In this document: positions 42,604 to 51,069 of the stretch, piece after piece | Numbering within the stretch: position 1 is the stretch's first letter | Layout: every line of letters begins with the position of its first letter | Origin: an uncultured Oscillospiraceae bacterium | GTDB taxonomy: Bacteria; Bacillota; Clostridia; Oscillospirales; Oscillospiraceae | Reading direction: 5' to 3' | DNA length: 51,083 nt | NCBI GenBank assembly: GCA_934572325.1 | Contig: CAKTKT010000005.1 | Span: forward strand, 1-51,083 | Position numbers and translations under genes: made by a program | Notes under the pieces: generated by a model | Seen by the model: the letters and a program-made list of their open reading frames with translations, nothing else | The model's database searches: none | Told to the model about the DNA's origin: nothing

Positions 42604-42790
42604 TATTGGGCATAACATAATACAGGCAACATATTATATTAAACATAATTTAATAAACATAAAATAATATACTTAATATAATTTACAGAATATTATATAC
42701 GTAATATAATTTACAAAAATACTAATTACATAAAATAAGCTACGTAATTTTATATACATAATAAGATTAACATAATATAACGAGAAAGAC
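42604..42790. repeat. Extremely AT-rich repeated stretch
   Basis: About 190 bp that is almost wholly A and T within a GC-rich region. Two identical 14-mers TAATATAATTTACA lie exactly 28 bp apart (42674-42687 and 42702-42715), and many near-copies of ACATAAT/ACATAAA recur. No ORF is present. A short stretch to the FMN dehydrogenase stop (42873) is ordinary. Confidence 0.75.
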
Positions 42791-42872
42791 AGAACAAAGC
42801 CCTGCGCGAGCAGGGGATGAACGAGAAAACGACATCGCCGCCCCTATGGAGCGGCGATGCAAATATACGAGC

Positions 42873-43898
42873 TTACTTTTCTATCCAGAGCTTGTCGCGG
42901 GTGATCTCCTTGAGGCTTGCCGCGCCGCACATGGTCATCGTGGACTTCAGCTCGCCCACTATCTTGTCCATGTACAGCTTGAAGCCCTCCGCGCCGCCGC
43001 CGTATATCGCGGGGATGATCGGACGGCCGATGAGCACCGCGTCCGCGCCGAGACCCAGCGCGCGGAACACGTCCACGCCGGAGCGTATGCCGCCGTCAAC
43101 GATTATCGTGAGCCTGCCCTTGACCGCGTCAACGATGGCGGGGAGCACCTCCGCCGTGGAGGGAACGCCGCCCTGCACGCGCCCGCCGTGGTTGGACACG
43201 ACAATCGCCTTCGCGCCCGCCTCGACCGCTTTCTTTGCGCCTGCGGGGGTCATGATGCCCTTGATGATGAACGGCATTTTCGCGTAGTCGATGATCTCGC
43301 GCATCTCGTCAACGGTCTTGCTGCCGGCGTTGGGGTTCATTTTCTTCAGGAAGGGCAGACCCGCGCCGTCAACGTCCATCGCGGCGGCGAAAATGCCTGC
43401 GGCGTTTGCCGCGTCCAGCTTTTCAAACACCGCCTCCTTGTTCCACGGCTTTATCGTCGGCACGCTCATGCCGCCGATCTCGCGGCTGTCGCGCACGGCG
43501 GTTTTCATGATGTCGGGGTCAACGCCGTCGCCGGTGAACGCCATCACGCCGTAATCCGCCGCCGCCTTCATGAGAAGCGCGTTGTACTGCTGATCCTTGT
43601 ACTTCGGACCGTAGTGCATATCCAGCGCGCCGAGCGGCGCGGCGAATATGGGCGCGGAGAACGTGTGCCCGAACATTTCAAACGAAATATCGGGGTCGGC
43701 AAAGTTGGGGCAGAGCGTGTCCATGTTCACGCAGATCTCCTGCCACTTGTCGTAGTTGCGCGCGGCGACGCTGCCGGGGAACTTGCAGCCGGGACCGGGC
43801 ATGGTGTTGGCGCACGCGCGCCCGTTGCACACGGGGCATACCTTGCAGTACGGACCGACGCAGTCCTTTGCGGCGGCGAGAACTTCGTTGTAATTCAT
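42873..43898 (-). CDS. FMN-dependent 2-hydroxyacid dehydrogenase with Cys-rich N-terminus
   Basis: A 341-residue (beta/alpha)8 flavoenzyme of the lactate/glycolate oxidase family. The FMN-site Lys213 lies in F-I-I-K-G, and S-N-H-G-G-R (235-240) holds the catalytic His237 and substrate Arg240. D-G-G-I-R-S-G-V-D-V (268-277) and G-R-P (291-293) bind the FMN phosphate. The first 40 residues carry six cysteines (13, 18, 21, 24, 29, 38) in a ferredoxin-like spacing, so an Fe-S cluster is possible. This head occurs in Clostridia members of the family. In an anaerobe it is more likely a dehydrogenase or electron-transfer enzyme than an oxidase. The start at 43898 is set by AAAGGAG. Confidence 0.85.
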   Translation of the reverse strand: MNYNEVLAAAKDCVGPYCKVCPVCNGRACANTMPGPGCKFPGSVAARNYDKWQEICVNMDTLCPNFADPDISFEMFGHTFSAPIFAAPLGALDMHYGPKYKDQQYNALLMKAAADYGVMAFTGDGVDPDIMKTAVRDSREIGGMSVPTIKPWNKEAVFEKLDAANAAGIFAAAMDVDGAGLPFLKKMNPNAGSKTVDEMREIIDYAKMPFIIKGIMTPAGAKKAVEAGAKAIVVSNHGGRVQGGVPSTAEVLPAIVDAVKGRLTIIVDGGIRSGVDVFRALGLGADAVLIGRPIIPAIYGGGAEGFKLYMDKIVGELKSTMTMCGAASLKEITRDKLWIEK

Positions 43899-43972
43899 AA
43901 TATGCTGTCTCCTTTGCGGATAAAATAGTACTGTATCTCCAAAGCCAATTATCCGACAAACAGCTCCGCTTG

Positions 43973-44869
43973 TCAAGTGGCTTCGACCCCTGTTCCGTCA
44001 AAATCAGGTATCATGTCCGCCGTGGCGGACTCCGTCTCCTGCCAGTAGCCGTCCGTTATGCCGCAGCGGCGCATATACGCGACAAACGCATCGTTCGTGC
44101 GCGCGTCCACGCGCCCCGTAAGCTCCGGAAAGCGGTCAAGCCCCGGCATGGGCGTGTACTGGCTCATCAGCGAGAACAGCACATCCCCCGACTCAAACTC
44201 GCGCTCGACAAAGTCGATGACGCTCATGCTGTTCTCGACCTGCCCGGGGAGGATGAGATGGCGTATCAGCACACCGGAGGTCATGAGCCCCTCCGCGTCG
44301 AGCCTGTACGCCCCGCGCTGGCGGAACATCTCGCGCACCGCCTCCGCCGCGACCGCGGGATAATCCGCCGCGGCGCTGTACCGGCGCGCAAGCTCGCCGT
44401 CGGCGTACTTATAGTCCGGCATATACACCTGCACCAGCCCCTCCATCCGCCGCAGCGTCTCGACGCTGTCATAGCCGGAGGAGTTCCATACCACCGGTAT
44501 GCCGAGCGCCAGCCCGTCGAGCGCCTTTTCAATGACGCGCGCGTAGTGCGACGGCGTGACGAGGTCGATGTTGTGCACGCCCGCATCGCGCAGACGCAGA
44601 AAAATGTCCCGCAGTGCCGCCGCGTCAACGCGCCCGCCGCCCTGCCCGCGGCTTATATCGATGTTCTGGCAGAACACGCACCGCAGACTGCACCCCGTGA
44701 AAAACACCGCGCCCGCGCCGCGCGTTCCGCTGATGCAGGGCTCCTCCCCGAAGTGCGGCGCGGCGCGGGCGACGCGCGGCAGGGCAGGGCTCATACACAC
44801 CCCGCCGGAAACGTCGTCGCCCCTTTTTGCGCCGCATTTTCGCGGGCAGTCGCTGCAAATGTATTCCAT
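43973..44869 (-). CDS. Radical SAM protein, PflX/COG1313-like
   Basis: A 298-residue radical SAM enzyme. The [4Fe-4S] motif is F-F-T-G-C-S-L-R-C-V-F-C-Q-N with Cys60, Cys64 and Cys67 (C-x3-C-x2-C). Four more cysteines at 5, 8, 12 and 25 precede it, typical of the PflX/COG1313 group related to pyruvate formate-lyase activases. V-V-W-N-S-S-G-Y (about 125-132) lies in the barrel. Its physiological partner is unknown; a glycyl radical enzyme or another iron-sulfur protein is plausible. It ends 74 nt before the FMN dehydrogenase gene in the same direction, so co-transcription is likely. Confidence 0.85.
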   Translation of the reverse strand: MEYICSDCPRKCGAKRGDDVSGGVCMSPALPRVARAAPHFGEEPCISGTRGAGAVFFTGCSLRCVFCQNIDISRGQGGGRVDAAALRDIFLRLRDAGVHNIDLVTPSHYARVIEKALDGLALGIPVVWNSSGYDSVETLRRMEGLVQVYMPDYKYADGELARRYSAAADYPAVAAEAVREMFRQRGAYRLDAEGLMTSGVLIRHLILPGQVENSMSVIDFVEREFESGDVLFSLMSQYTPMPGLDRFPELTGRVDARTNDAFVAYMRRCGITDGYWQETESATADMIPDFDGTGVEAT

Positions 44870-45025
44870 GCTCGAAACCCCATTTTTTCGTGTCGTTCAT
44901 GGCGTTAAGCCATATGCAAAATGACAAGAAACAGCCCTTTTGCAATAAAGATTATAGCTCCGATTTGTCTAATATGCAAGAAATTGATATAAACGTAAAA
45001 AAGTACATGATTTTTCGGATTTTTG

Positions 45026-45034
45026 TGATAAAAT
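45026..45034 (+). promoter_or_regulatory. Extended -10 promoter upstream of trmL
   Basis: TGATAAAAT (45026-45034): TG, one base, TAAAAT. No good -35 is seen at 16-18 nt. It would serve trmL and probably the glycolytic genes behind it. Confidence 0.5.
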
Positions 45035-45088
45035 GACTTGTAAAGCAAGAAGATATGAGATAAAATTATGACAAAAGAGGCGGCGCGG

Positions 45089-45571
45089 ATGCTTGACATC
45101 GTACTTGTAGAGCCGGAGATACCGCACAATACCGGCGCTGTGGCGCGCACGTGCGCGGCGACGGGGGCGCGGCTGCACCTGATAAAGCCGCTCGGGTTCG
45201 ATATATCCGACAGGGCGGTGAAGCGCTGCGGGCTGGACTACTGGCATCTCGTGGACATATCGGTGTACGAAAATATCGACGAGTACTTCGCCGCGCACGG
45301 CGACGGCAATATATACCTCGCCACGACGAAAGCGCCGCGAGCATACAGCGAGGTCGATATGAGCGGCGATACGGCGCTCCTTTTCGGCAAGGAGACGGCG
45401 GGGCTGCCGGAGAGCCTGCGCGAGAAATACCGCGGCAGATGCATACGCATCCCCATGATAAGCGAGGCGCGGAGCTTGAATCTCTCGAACTCCGTCGCCA
45501 TATTGACCTACGAGGCGCTCCGCCAGCAGGGCTTTCCCGGGCTGCTGGGAGTCGGCTCGATGGCGCGTTAA
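45089..45571 (+). CDS. trmL: tRNA (cytidine/uridine-34-2'-O)-methyltransferase TrmL
   Basis: A 160-residue SPOUT methyltransferase that modifies the wobble base of tRNA-Leu. It begins M-L-D-I-V-L-V-E-P-E-I-P-H-N-T-G, the family's N-terminal motif. L-L-F-G-K-E-T-A-G-L-P near residue 97 and S-L-N-L-S-N-S-V-A near 129-137 form the trefoil-knot SAM site. The start at 45089 gives the canonical N-terminus with AGAGG 9 nt upstream; an ATG at 45068 would add seven residues. It is 41 nt upstream of pgk with no terminator between, so read-through is likely. Confidence 0.92.
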   Translation: MLDIVLVEPEIPHNTGAVARTCAATGARLHLIKPLGFDISDRAVKRCGLDYWHLVDISVYENIDEYFAAHGDGNIYLATTKAPRAYSEVDMSGDTALLFGKETAGLPESLREKYRGRCIRIPMISEARSLNLSNSVAILTYEALRQQGFPGLLGVGSMAR

Positions 45572-45612
45572 GGCGCATTAAAAAGTTTATTATTATTTTT
45601 AGGAGGCATACC

Positions 45613-46803
45613 ATGAACTACAACAAGAAAACTGTCTATGACGTAGACGTCAAGGGCAAGAAGGTTCTGCTCCGCTGCGATTTTAACGTTCCCCAGAACA
45701 AGGAGACCGGCGAGATTACCAGCGACAAGCGTATCAAGGCCGCTATCCCCACTATTAAATATCTGCTTGAGCACGGCGCTGCCGTCATCGCCTGCTCCCA
45801 TCTCGGCAAGCCCAAGGGCGAGTGGAAGGAAAAGCTCACCCTCGCGCCCGTCGCCAAGCGCCTTTCAGAGCTGCTCGGTCAGGACGTTATCTTCGCCAAG
45901 GACATCATCGGCGACGACGCCAAGGCAAAGGCAGCCGCTCTCAAGCCGGGTCAGATAATGCTGCTTGAGAACCTCCGCTTCGACATCCGCGAGGAGAAGA
46001 ACGGCGCGGACTTTGCCAAGGCTCTTGCAGACATGGCGGACATTTTCGTGTCCGACGCCTTCGGCACGGTGCACAGGGCGCACGCCTCCACCGCCGGCGT
46101 CGCGGCTTACCTGCCCGCGTACTCCGGTCTTCTCGTCGATAAGGAGCTGTCCATCATGGGCAAGGCTCTCGACGATCCCAAGCGTCCGTTCGTCGCCGTG
46201 CTCGGCGGCGCGAAGGTCTCCGACAAGATCAACGTCATCAACAACCTCCTTGAGAAGGCGGACACCATCATCATCGGCGGCGGCATGGCGTACACGTTCA
46301 AAAAGGCGCAGGGCTTCGAGGTCGGCAAATCCCTGCTCGAGGCTGACCGTCTCGACTACGCCAGGGAGATGATCGCCAAGGCGGCGGATAAGGGCGTGAA
46401 GTTCCTCCTGCCGGTTGACAACTACTGCGCATCCGAGTTCTCCGCCGACGCAGAGCCCGTCCTCATCGAGGGCAACATCCCCGACGATCTCATGGGCATG
46501 GACATAGGACCGAAGACCGTGGAGCTGTTCACCGCCGCCGTCAAGGGCGCGGGCACCATCGTCTGGAACGGACCCATGGGCGTTTTCGAGTTTGACAGGT
46601 TCGCAAACGGCACCAAGGCAATGGCAAAGGCACTGGCGGAGTCAGGCGCGGTCACCATCGTCGGCGGCGGCGACAGCGCGGCTGCCGTTGAAAAGCTCGG
46701 CTTTGCGGATAAGATCACCCATATTTCCACCGGCGGCGGCGCAAGCCTTGAGTTCCTTGAGGGCAAGGAGCTTCCGGGCGTCGCGTGCCTGCTGGACAAG
46801 TAA
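45613..46803 (+). CDS. pgk: Phosphoglycerate kinase
   Basis: A 396-residue enzyme making ATP and 3-phosphoglycerate from 1,3-bisphosphoglycerate. R-C-D-F-N-V-P (residues 22-28) is the PGK signature. The N-domain substrate site (S-H-L-G-K-P) and the C-domain nucleotide site (G-G-G-D-S-A near 354-359) are present, and length is normal. The start at 45613 follows AGGAGG. No gapA gene accompanies it, unlike many Firmicute operons. Confidence 0.98.
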   Translation: MNYNKKTVYDVDVKGKKVLLRCDFNVPQNKETGEITSDKRIKAAIPTIKYLLEHGAAVIACSHLGKPKGEWKEKLTLAPVAKRLSELLGQDVIFAKDIIGDDAKAKAAALKPGQIMLLENLRFDIREEKNGADFAKALADMADIFVSDAFGTVHRAHASTAGVAAYLPAYSGLLVDKELSIMGKALDDPKRPFVAVLGGAKVSDKINVINNLLEKADTIIIGGGMAYTFKKAQGFEVGKSLLEADRLDYAREMIAKAADKGVKFLLPVDNYCASEFSADAEPVLIEGNIPDDLMGMDIGPKTVELFTAAVKGAGTIVWNGPMGVFEFDRFANGTKAMAKALAESGAVTIVGGGDSAAAVEKLGFADKITHISTGGGASLEFLEGKELPGVACLLDK

Positions 46804-46821
46804 TCAGATCATTCGCCGCAG

Positions 46822-46844
46822 GGGGGGCGGCTGTGCCGCCCCCT
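46822..46844 (+). terminator. GC hairpin between pgk and tpiA
   Basis: GGGGGCGGC (46823-46831) pairs with GCCGCCCCC (46835-46843) around a 3-nt loop; no T run follows. It is more likely an mRNA stability or processing element than a terminator. Confidence 0.5.
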
Positions 46845-46876
46845 GTCCTGCGATGTGTATAAAAGGAGATAAGCTA

Positions 46877-47650
46877 ATGAACAGAAAATACCGTAAGACT
46901 ATAATCGCCGGCAACTGGAAGATGAACATGACCAATTCCGCGGTCAAGCCTTTCATGGAGGAGCTCAAGGAGAACCTCCCCAAGACCAAGGTGTGCGAGG
47001 TCGTGCTGTGCACCCCGGCTGTCATGATCCAGAACATGGTCAAGGCAGGCAAGGAGTGCAAGGTCGCCGCCGGCGGGCAGGACGTCAGCAAGCACGACAA
47101 GGGCGCTTACACCGGTGAAATATCCGCCTCCATGCTCGCCGACGTCGGCGCGAAGTACTGCATCGTCGGTCACTCCGAGCGCCGTCAGTACCACGGCGAG
47201 AGCGATATGCTCGTCAACGAAAAGACCAAGAGCCTGCTTGAAAAGGGCATCACCCCGATCATCTGCGTCGGCGAGAGCCTTGAGCAGCGCGAAATGAACC
47301 TCACCATGGAGTATGTCGCCTATCAGGTCAAGACCGCGCTCAGCGGCATCGACGCCACGGCTCTGCGCCACTGCGTCATCGCCTATGAGCCTATCTGGGC
47401 TATCGGCACGGGCAAGACCGCCACTGCCGAGCAGGCGCAGGAGGTATGCGAGGGCATCCGCGCCGTCATCCGCAGAATCTACGGCGCACGTCCCGCGCGC
47501 GCCGTCTCCATCCTCTACGGCGGCAGCATGAACGCGAAGAACGCATACGAGCTGCTCGCCCAGCCCGACATCGACGGCGGGCTCATCGGCGGCGCGTCGC
47601 TCAAGCCCGTTGACTTCGCCGCCATCGTAAAGGCGACGGTTCAGGAGTGA
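46877..47650 (+). CDS. tpiA: Triosephosphate isomerase
   Basis: A 257-residue (beta/alpha)8 enzyme interconverting dihydroxyacetone phosphate and glyceraldehyde 3-phosphate. Active-site residues are all in place: Asn13 and Lys15 in A-G-N-W-K-M-N, His99 in V-G-H-S-E-R-R, Glu171 in A-Y-E-P-I-W-A-I-G-T-G, and the phosphate loop Y-G-G-S. The start at 46877 follows AAAAGGAG. The gene is 73 nt after pgk and 9 nt before gpmI. Confidence 0.98.
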   Translation: MNRKYRKTIIAGNWKMNMTNSAVKPFMEELKENLPKTKVCEVVLCTPAVMIQNMVKAGKECKVAAGGQDVSKHDKGAYTGEISASMLADVGAKYCIVGHSERRQYHGESDMLVNEKTKSLLEKGITPIICVGESLEQREMNLTMEYVAYQVKTALSGIDATALRHCVIAYEPIWAIGTGKTATAEQAQEVCEGIRAVIRRIYGARPARAVSILYGGSMNAKNAYELLAQPDIDGGLIGGASLKPVDFAAIVKATVQE

Positions 47651-47659
47651 GTTCTCACC

Positions 47660-49186
47660 ATGACTGATATTTCAAAAAAAGCCGTTCTCATCATCCTTGA
47701 CGGCTACGGCATAGCCCCGCCCTCCGAGGGCAACGCCGTCTACAAGGCGAAAAAGCCGAATCTTGACCGGCTCTTCTCCGAAAACGCCTACACGACGCTT
47801 CAGGCGTCAGGGCTGGACGTGGGGCTGCCCGCTGGACAGATGGGCAACTCCGAGGTCGGGCACACGAACATCGGCGCGGGGCGCGTCGTGTTCCAGATCC
47901 TGCCCAAGATGAGTCAGGAGATTAAAAACGGCAAGTTCTTTGCAAACAAGGCATACGTCAAGGCGATGGACGACGCCAAGGCGAACGGCAGGGCGCTGCA
48001 CATCATGGGGCTGCTGTCCTCCGGCGGCGTTCACAGCCATATTGAGCATATCTTTGCCATTCTCGACATGGCAAAGCAGCGCGGTCTTGAGCGCGTGTAC
48101 GTCCACTGCTTCCTCGACGGGCGCGACGTTGCGCCCAAGAGCGGCGCGGGCTTCGTCGCCGAGCTTCAGAGAAAGTGCGATGAGCTTGGCAACGCGAGGA
48201 TCGCCACGCTCCAGGGGCGCTTTTGGGGCATGGACCGCGACAAGCGCTGGGATCGCGTGGAGAGGGGCTACAACGCCATCGTCTGCGGCGAGGGCGTTAC
48301 GGACGGCGACGCCGTCCACGCCGTCGAGGCGAGCTATGCAAACGACGTGACGGATGAATTTCTTGAGCCGGTCGTCGTTGACCCCGACGGCGTTATCAAC
48401 GAGGGCGACAGCGTCATCTTCATGAACTTCCGCCCCGACCGCGCAAGGGAGATGACATGGGCGCTCAACCTGCCCGATTTTGACGGCTTTGCCCGCAAAA
48501 AGACGGTATATCCGCTCTCCTATGTCTGCACCGCGCAGTACGACGAGACGCTCCCCCTGCCCATCGCCTACCCGCCGGAGGAGATAGACAACACCCTCGG
48601 CGAGTATGTCAGCACCCACGGGCTTCGTCAGTTCCGCGTCGCAGAGACGGAGAAATATGCCCATGTCACGTTCTTTTTCAACGGCGGCGTTGAAAAGCAG
48701 AGCCCCGGCGAGGAGCGCTGCCTTGTCCCGTCCCCGAAGGAGTACCCGACATATGATCTCATCCCGCAGATGAGCGCCGTCAAGGTCGCCGACAAGTGCA
48801 TCGAGGCTATCGCCTCCGATGAGTACGCGCTCATCGTGTGCAACTTCGCCAACTGCGACATGGTCGGGCACACCGGCGTGATGGCTGCCGCCGTCACCGC
48901 GGTGGAGACCGTTGACGCCTGCATGGGGCGCATCATGGCGGAGGTCGCCAAGCACCCCGACACGGTGCTGCTCGTCACGGCGGATCACGGCAATGCCGAC
49001 TGTATGTTCGATGCCTCCGGCAAGGTCAATACCGCCCACACCACCAACCCCGTTCCGTTCGCCGTCTGCATGCCGGACATCGCGCTCAAGCAGGGCGGTC
49101 GTCTGGCGGACATCGCGCCGACGATCCTGCACGTCATGGGGCTTGCGCAGCCCGAGGAGATGACCGGCGAATGTCTCATCAAGTGA
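47660..49186 (+). CDS. gpmI: 2,3-bisphosphoglycerate-independent phosphoglycerate mutase
   Basis: A 508-residue Mn-dependent mutase of the alkaline phosphatase superfamily (3-phosphoglycerate <-> 2-phosphoglycerate). The phospho-Ser is Ser64 in M-G-N-S-E-V-G-H. The first metal ligand is Asp14 in I-L-D-G-Y-G. Later ligands are in C-N-F-A-N-C-D-M-V-G-H-T-G and T-A-D-H-G-N-A-D. Length is normal. AGGAGTGAG, spanning the tpiA stop, serves as ribosome site. An enolase gene does not follow. Confidence 0.97.
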   Translation: MTDISKKAVLIILDGYGIAPPSEGNAVYKAKKPNLDRLFSENAYTTLQASGLDVGLPAGQMGNSEVGHTNIGAGRVVFQILPKMSQEIKNGKFFANKAYVKAMDDAKANGRALHIMGLLSSGGVHSHIEHIFAILDMAKQRGLERVYVHCFLDGRDVAPKSGAGFVAELQRKCDELGNARIATLQGRFWGMDRDKRWDRVERGYNAIVCGEGVTDGDAVHAVEASYANDVTDEFLEPVVVDPDGVINEGDSVIFMNFRPDRAREMTWALNLPDFDGFARKKTVYPLSYVCTAQYDETLPLPIAYPPEEIDNTLGEYVSTHGLRQFRVAETEKYAHVTFFFNGGVEKQSPGEERCLVPSPKEYPTYDLIPQMSAVKVADKCIEAIASDEYALIVCNFANCDMVGHTGVMAAAVTAVETVDACMGRIMAEVAKHPDTVLLVTADHGNADCMFDASGKVNTAHTTNPVPFAVCMPDIALKQGGRLADIAPTILHVMGLAQPEEMTGECLIK

Positions 49187-49242
49187 CAGGCGGGCAATAA
49201 CTCAGTTTTCATAAATATAAGGATAGAAGGGAGAAGATCGCA

Positions 49243-49935
49243 ATGATCTACACCACAGAAGTCAAGAATATGTGCCCCGTGGCTAAGGGCGCGTACCACG
49301 GTCCCGCGCCCATCCCCGAGGAGGGCAAATGGGTCCAGGCAAAGCAGATAACCGACATCTCCGGCTTTACCCACGGCATCGGCTGGTGCGCACCTCAGCA
49401 GGGCGCGTGCAAGCTGACCCTCAATATCAAGGAGGGCGTCATCGAGGAGGCGCTGATAGAGACTATCGGCTGCTCCGGCATGACCCACTCCGCGGCGATG
49501 GCTTCCGAGATACTCATCGGCAAGACCATTCTTGAGGCGCTCAATACCGACCTTGTGTGCGACGCCATCAACACCGCCATGCGCGAGCTGTTTTTGCAGA
49601 TCGTCTACGGTCGCAGCCAGTCCGCTTTCTCCGAGGACGGTCTCGCCGTCGGCGCTTCCATGGAGGATCTTGGCAAGGGTCTGCGCTCCCAGGTCGGCAC
49701 GATGTTCGCCACCAAGGCGAAGGGACCGCGTTACCTCGAGCTCACCGAGGGCTATGTCACCCGCCTCGCCCTCAACAAGGACGACGAGATAGTCGGCTAT
49801 GAGTTTGTCTCTCTGGGCAAGATGATGGACTTTGTCAAGAAGGGCATCGACGCCAACGAGGCGCTTGAAAAGGCAAAGGGTCACTACGGTCAGTTTGACG
49901 ACGCCGCCAAGTACATAGACCCGCGTCAGGAATAA
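49243..49935 (+). CDS. IscU/NifU-like iron-sulfur scaffold protein, GGGtGRT-associated
   Basis: A 230-residue protein. The central part resembles the NifU/IscU fold: G-C-S-G-M-T-H-S-A-A-M-A-S-E near residues 76-89, followed by L-I-G-K-T-I-L-E-A-L. Cysteines at 49, 56, 77 and 106 are the candidate cluster ligands, and Cys11 lies in the N-terminal extension. It is longer than IscU (about 130 residues), with about 80 extra residues at the C-terminus. The next gene, GGGtGRT, begins 18 nt on, and the two form a conserved pair in anaerobes (my recollection of the annotation). No cysteine desulfurase is adjacent. The start follows AAGGGAGAAG. Confidence 0.8.
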   Translation: MIYTTEVKNMCPVAKGAYHGPAPIPEEGKWVQAKQITDISGFTHGIGWCAPQQGACKLTLNIKEGVIEEALIETIGCSGMTHSAAMASEILIGKTILEALNTDLVCDAINTAMRELFLQIVYGRSQSAFSEDGLAVGASMEDLGKGLRSQVGTMFATKAKGPRYLELTEGYVTRLALNKDDEIVGYEFVSLGKMMDFVKKGIDANEALEKAKGHYGQFDDAAKYIDPRQE

Positions 49936-49953
49936 GAGAAGGAGGACAATGTA

Positions 49954-50952
49954 ATGGCTCTGTTTGAAAATTACGAGAGAAGAATAGACAAGATAAACGG
50001 TGTCCTCGCTCACTACGGCATCGGCTCTGTGGAGGAGTGCAGGGAACTCTGCAAGGCGAAGGGCTTTGACCCGTATGACATCGTCGCCGGTATCCAGCCC
50101 ATCTGCTTTGAGAACGTCCGCTGGGCGTACTGCGTCGGCGCTGCCATCGCCATAAAATCCGGCGCGAAGAACGCTGCCGAGGCTGCAAAGATGATAGGCG
50201 TCGGGCTTCAGAGCTTCTGCCTTGACGGCTCCGTGGCGGAGGATCGCAAGGTCGGTCTCGGTCACGGCAACCTCGGCGCGATGCTCCTCTCCGATGAGAC
50301 AAAGTGCTTTGCTTTCCTCGCCGGTCATGAGTCCTTTGCCGCCGCAGAGGGCGCGATAGGCATCGTCAAGAACGCCAATAAGGCGCGCAAAGAGCCTCTG
50401 CGCGTTATCCTCAACGGTCTCGGCAAGGATGCGGCTCAGATCATCTCGCGCATCAACGGCTTCACCTATGTCCAGACGCAGTTTGACTACTACACCGGCG
50501 AGCTGAAGATCGTCCGCGAGATCCGCTACTCCGAGGGCGAGCGCGCGAACGTCCGCTGCTACGGCTGCGACGATGTGCGCGAGGGCGTTGCCATCATGCA
50601 TCACGAGGGCGTTGACGTCTCCATCACCGGCAACTCCACCAACCCCACCCGCTTCCAGCACCCCGTCGCCGGCACTTATAAGAAAGAGTGCATCGAGCAG
50701 GGCAAGAAGTATTTCTCCGTCGCCTCCGGCGGCGGCACGGGCCGCACGCTGCACCCCGACAACATGGCGGCAGGTCCCGCCTCTTACGGCATGACCGACA
50801 CCATGGGTCGTATGCACTCCGACGCGCAGTTTGCAGGCTCGTCCTCCGTGCCCGCGCACGTTGAGATGATGGGCTTCCTCGGCATGGGCAACAACCCCAT
50901 GGTCGGCGCGACCGTCGCTGTCGCCGTCGCCACCGCCGAGGCTATGAAGTGA
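49954..50952 (+). CDS. GGGtGRT protein of unknown function
   Basis: A 332-residue soluble protein named after G-G-G-T-G-R-T, here at residues 259-265. Other striking features: an Ala-rich region (61-80), G-L-G-H-G-N-L-G-A-M near 101-110, and a C-Y-G-C pair at residues 202-205. The glycine-rich loop recalls a nucleotide or cofactor site, but it is not a Walker A motif. Co-location with the IscU-like protein suggests an Fe-S client, or an enzyme dependent on it. No membrane segment. The site GAAGGAGG precedes the start. I know no assigned biochemical function. Confidence 0.75.
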   Translation: MALFENYERRIDKINGVLAHYGIGSVEECRELCKAKGFDPYDIVAGIQPICFENVRWAYCVGAAIAIKSGAKNAAEAAKMIGVGLQSFCLDGSVAEDRKVGLGHGNLGAMLLSDETKCFAFLAGHESFAAAEGAIGIVKNANKARKEPLRVILNGLGKDAAQIISRINGFTYVQTQFDYYTGELKIVREIRYSEGERANVRCYGCDDVREGVAIMHHEGVDVSITGNSTNPTRFQHPVAGTYKKECIEQGKKYFSVASGGGTGRTLHPDNMAAGPASYGMTDTMGRMHSDAQFAGSSSVPAHVEMMGFLGMGNNPMVGATVAVAVATAEAMK

Positions 50953-50989
50953 GCCTTGCACCGATAGAGCAATATGCAGTCATTGATGA

Positions 50990-51008
50990 ACCCCCGAATG
51001 TCGGGGGT
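50990..51008 (+). terminator. Hairpin after GGGtGRT gene
   Basis: ACCCCCGA (50990-50997) pairs with TCGGGGGT (51001-51008), 3-nt loop. The following T stretch is poor (GTAGGTTTG). Confidence 0.55.
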
Positions 51009-51069
51009 GTAGGTTTGTCAAACATATTGTACAGTAATCTCAGCGGGAGACAGCCAGCGGAGGGGTCTC

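Noticed and set aside
48985..50961. Long minus-strand frame opposite gpmI, the scaffold and GGGtGRT genes
   Set aside because: It spans three real genes on the other strand and resembles no family.
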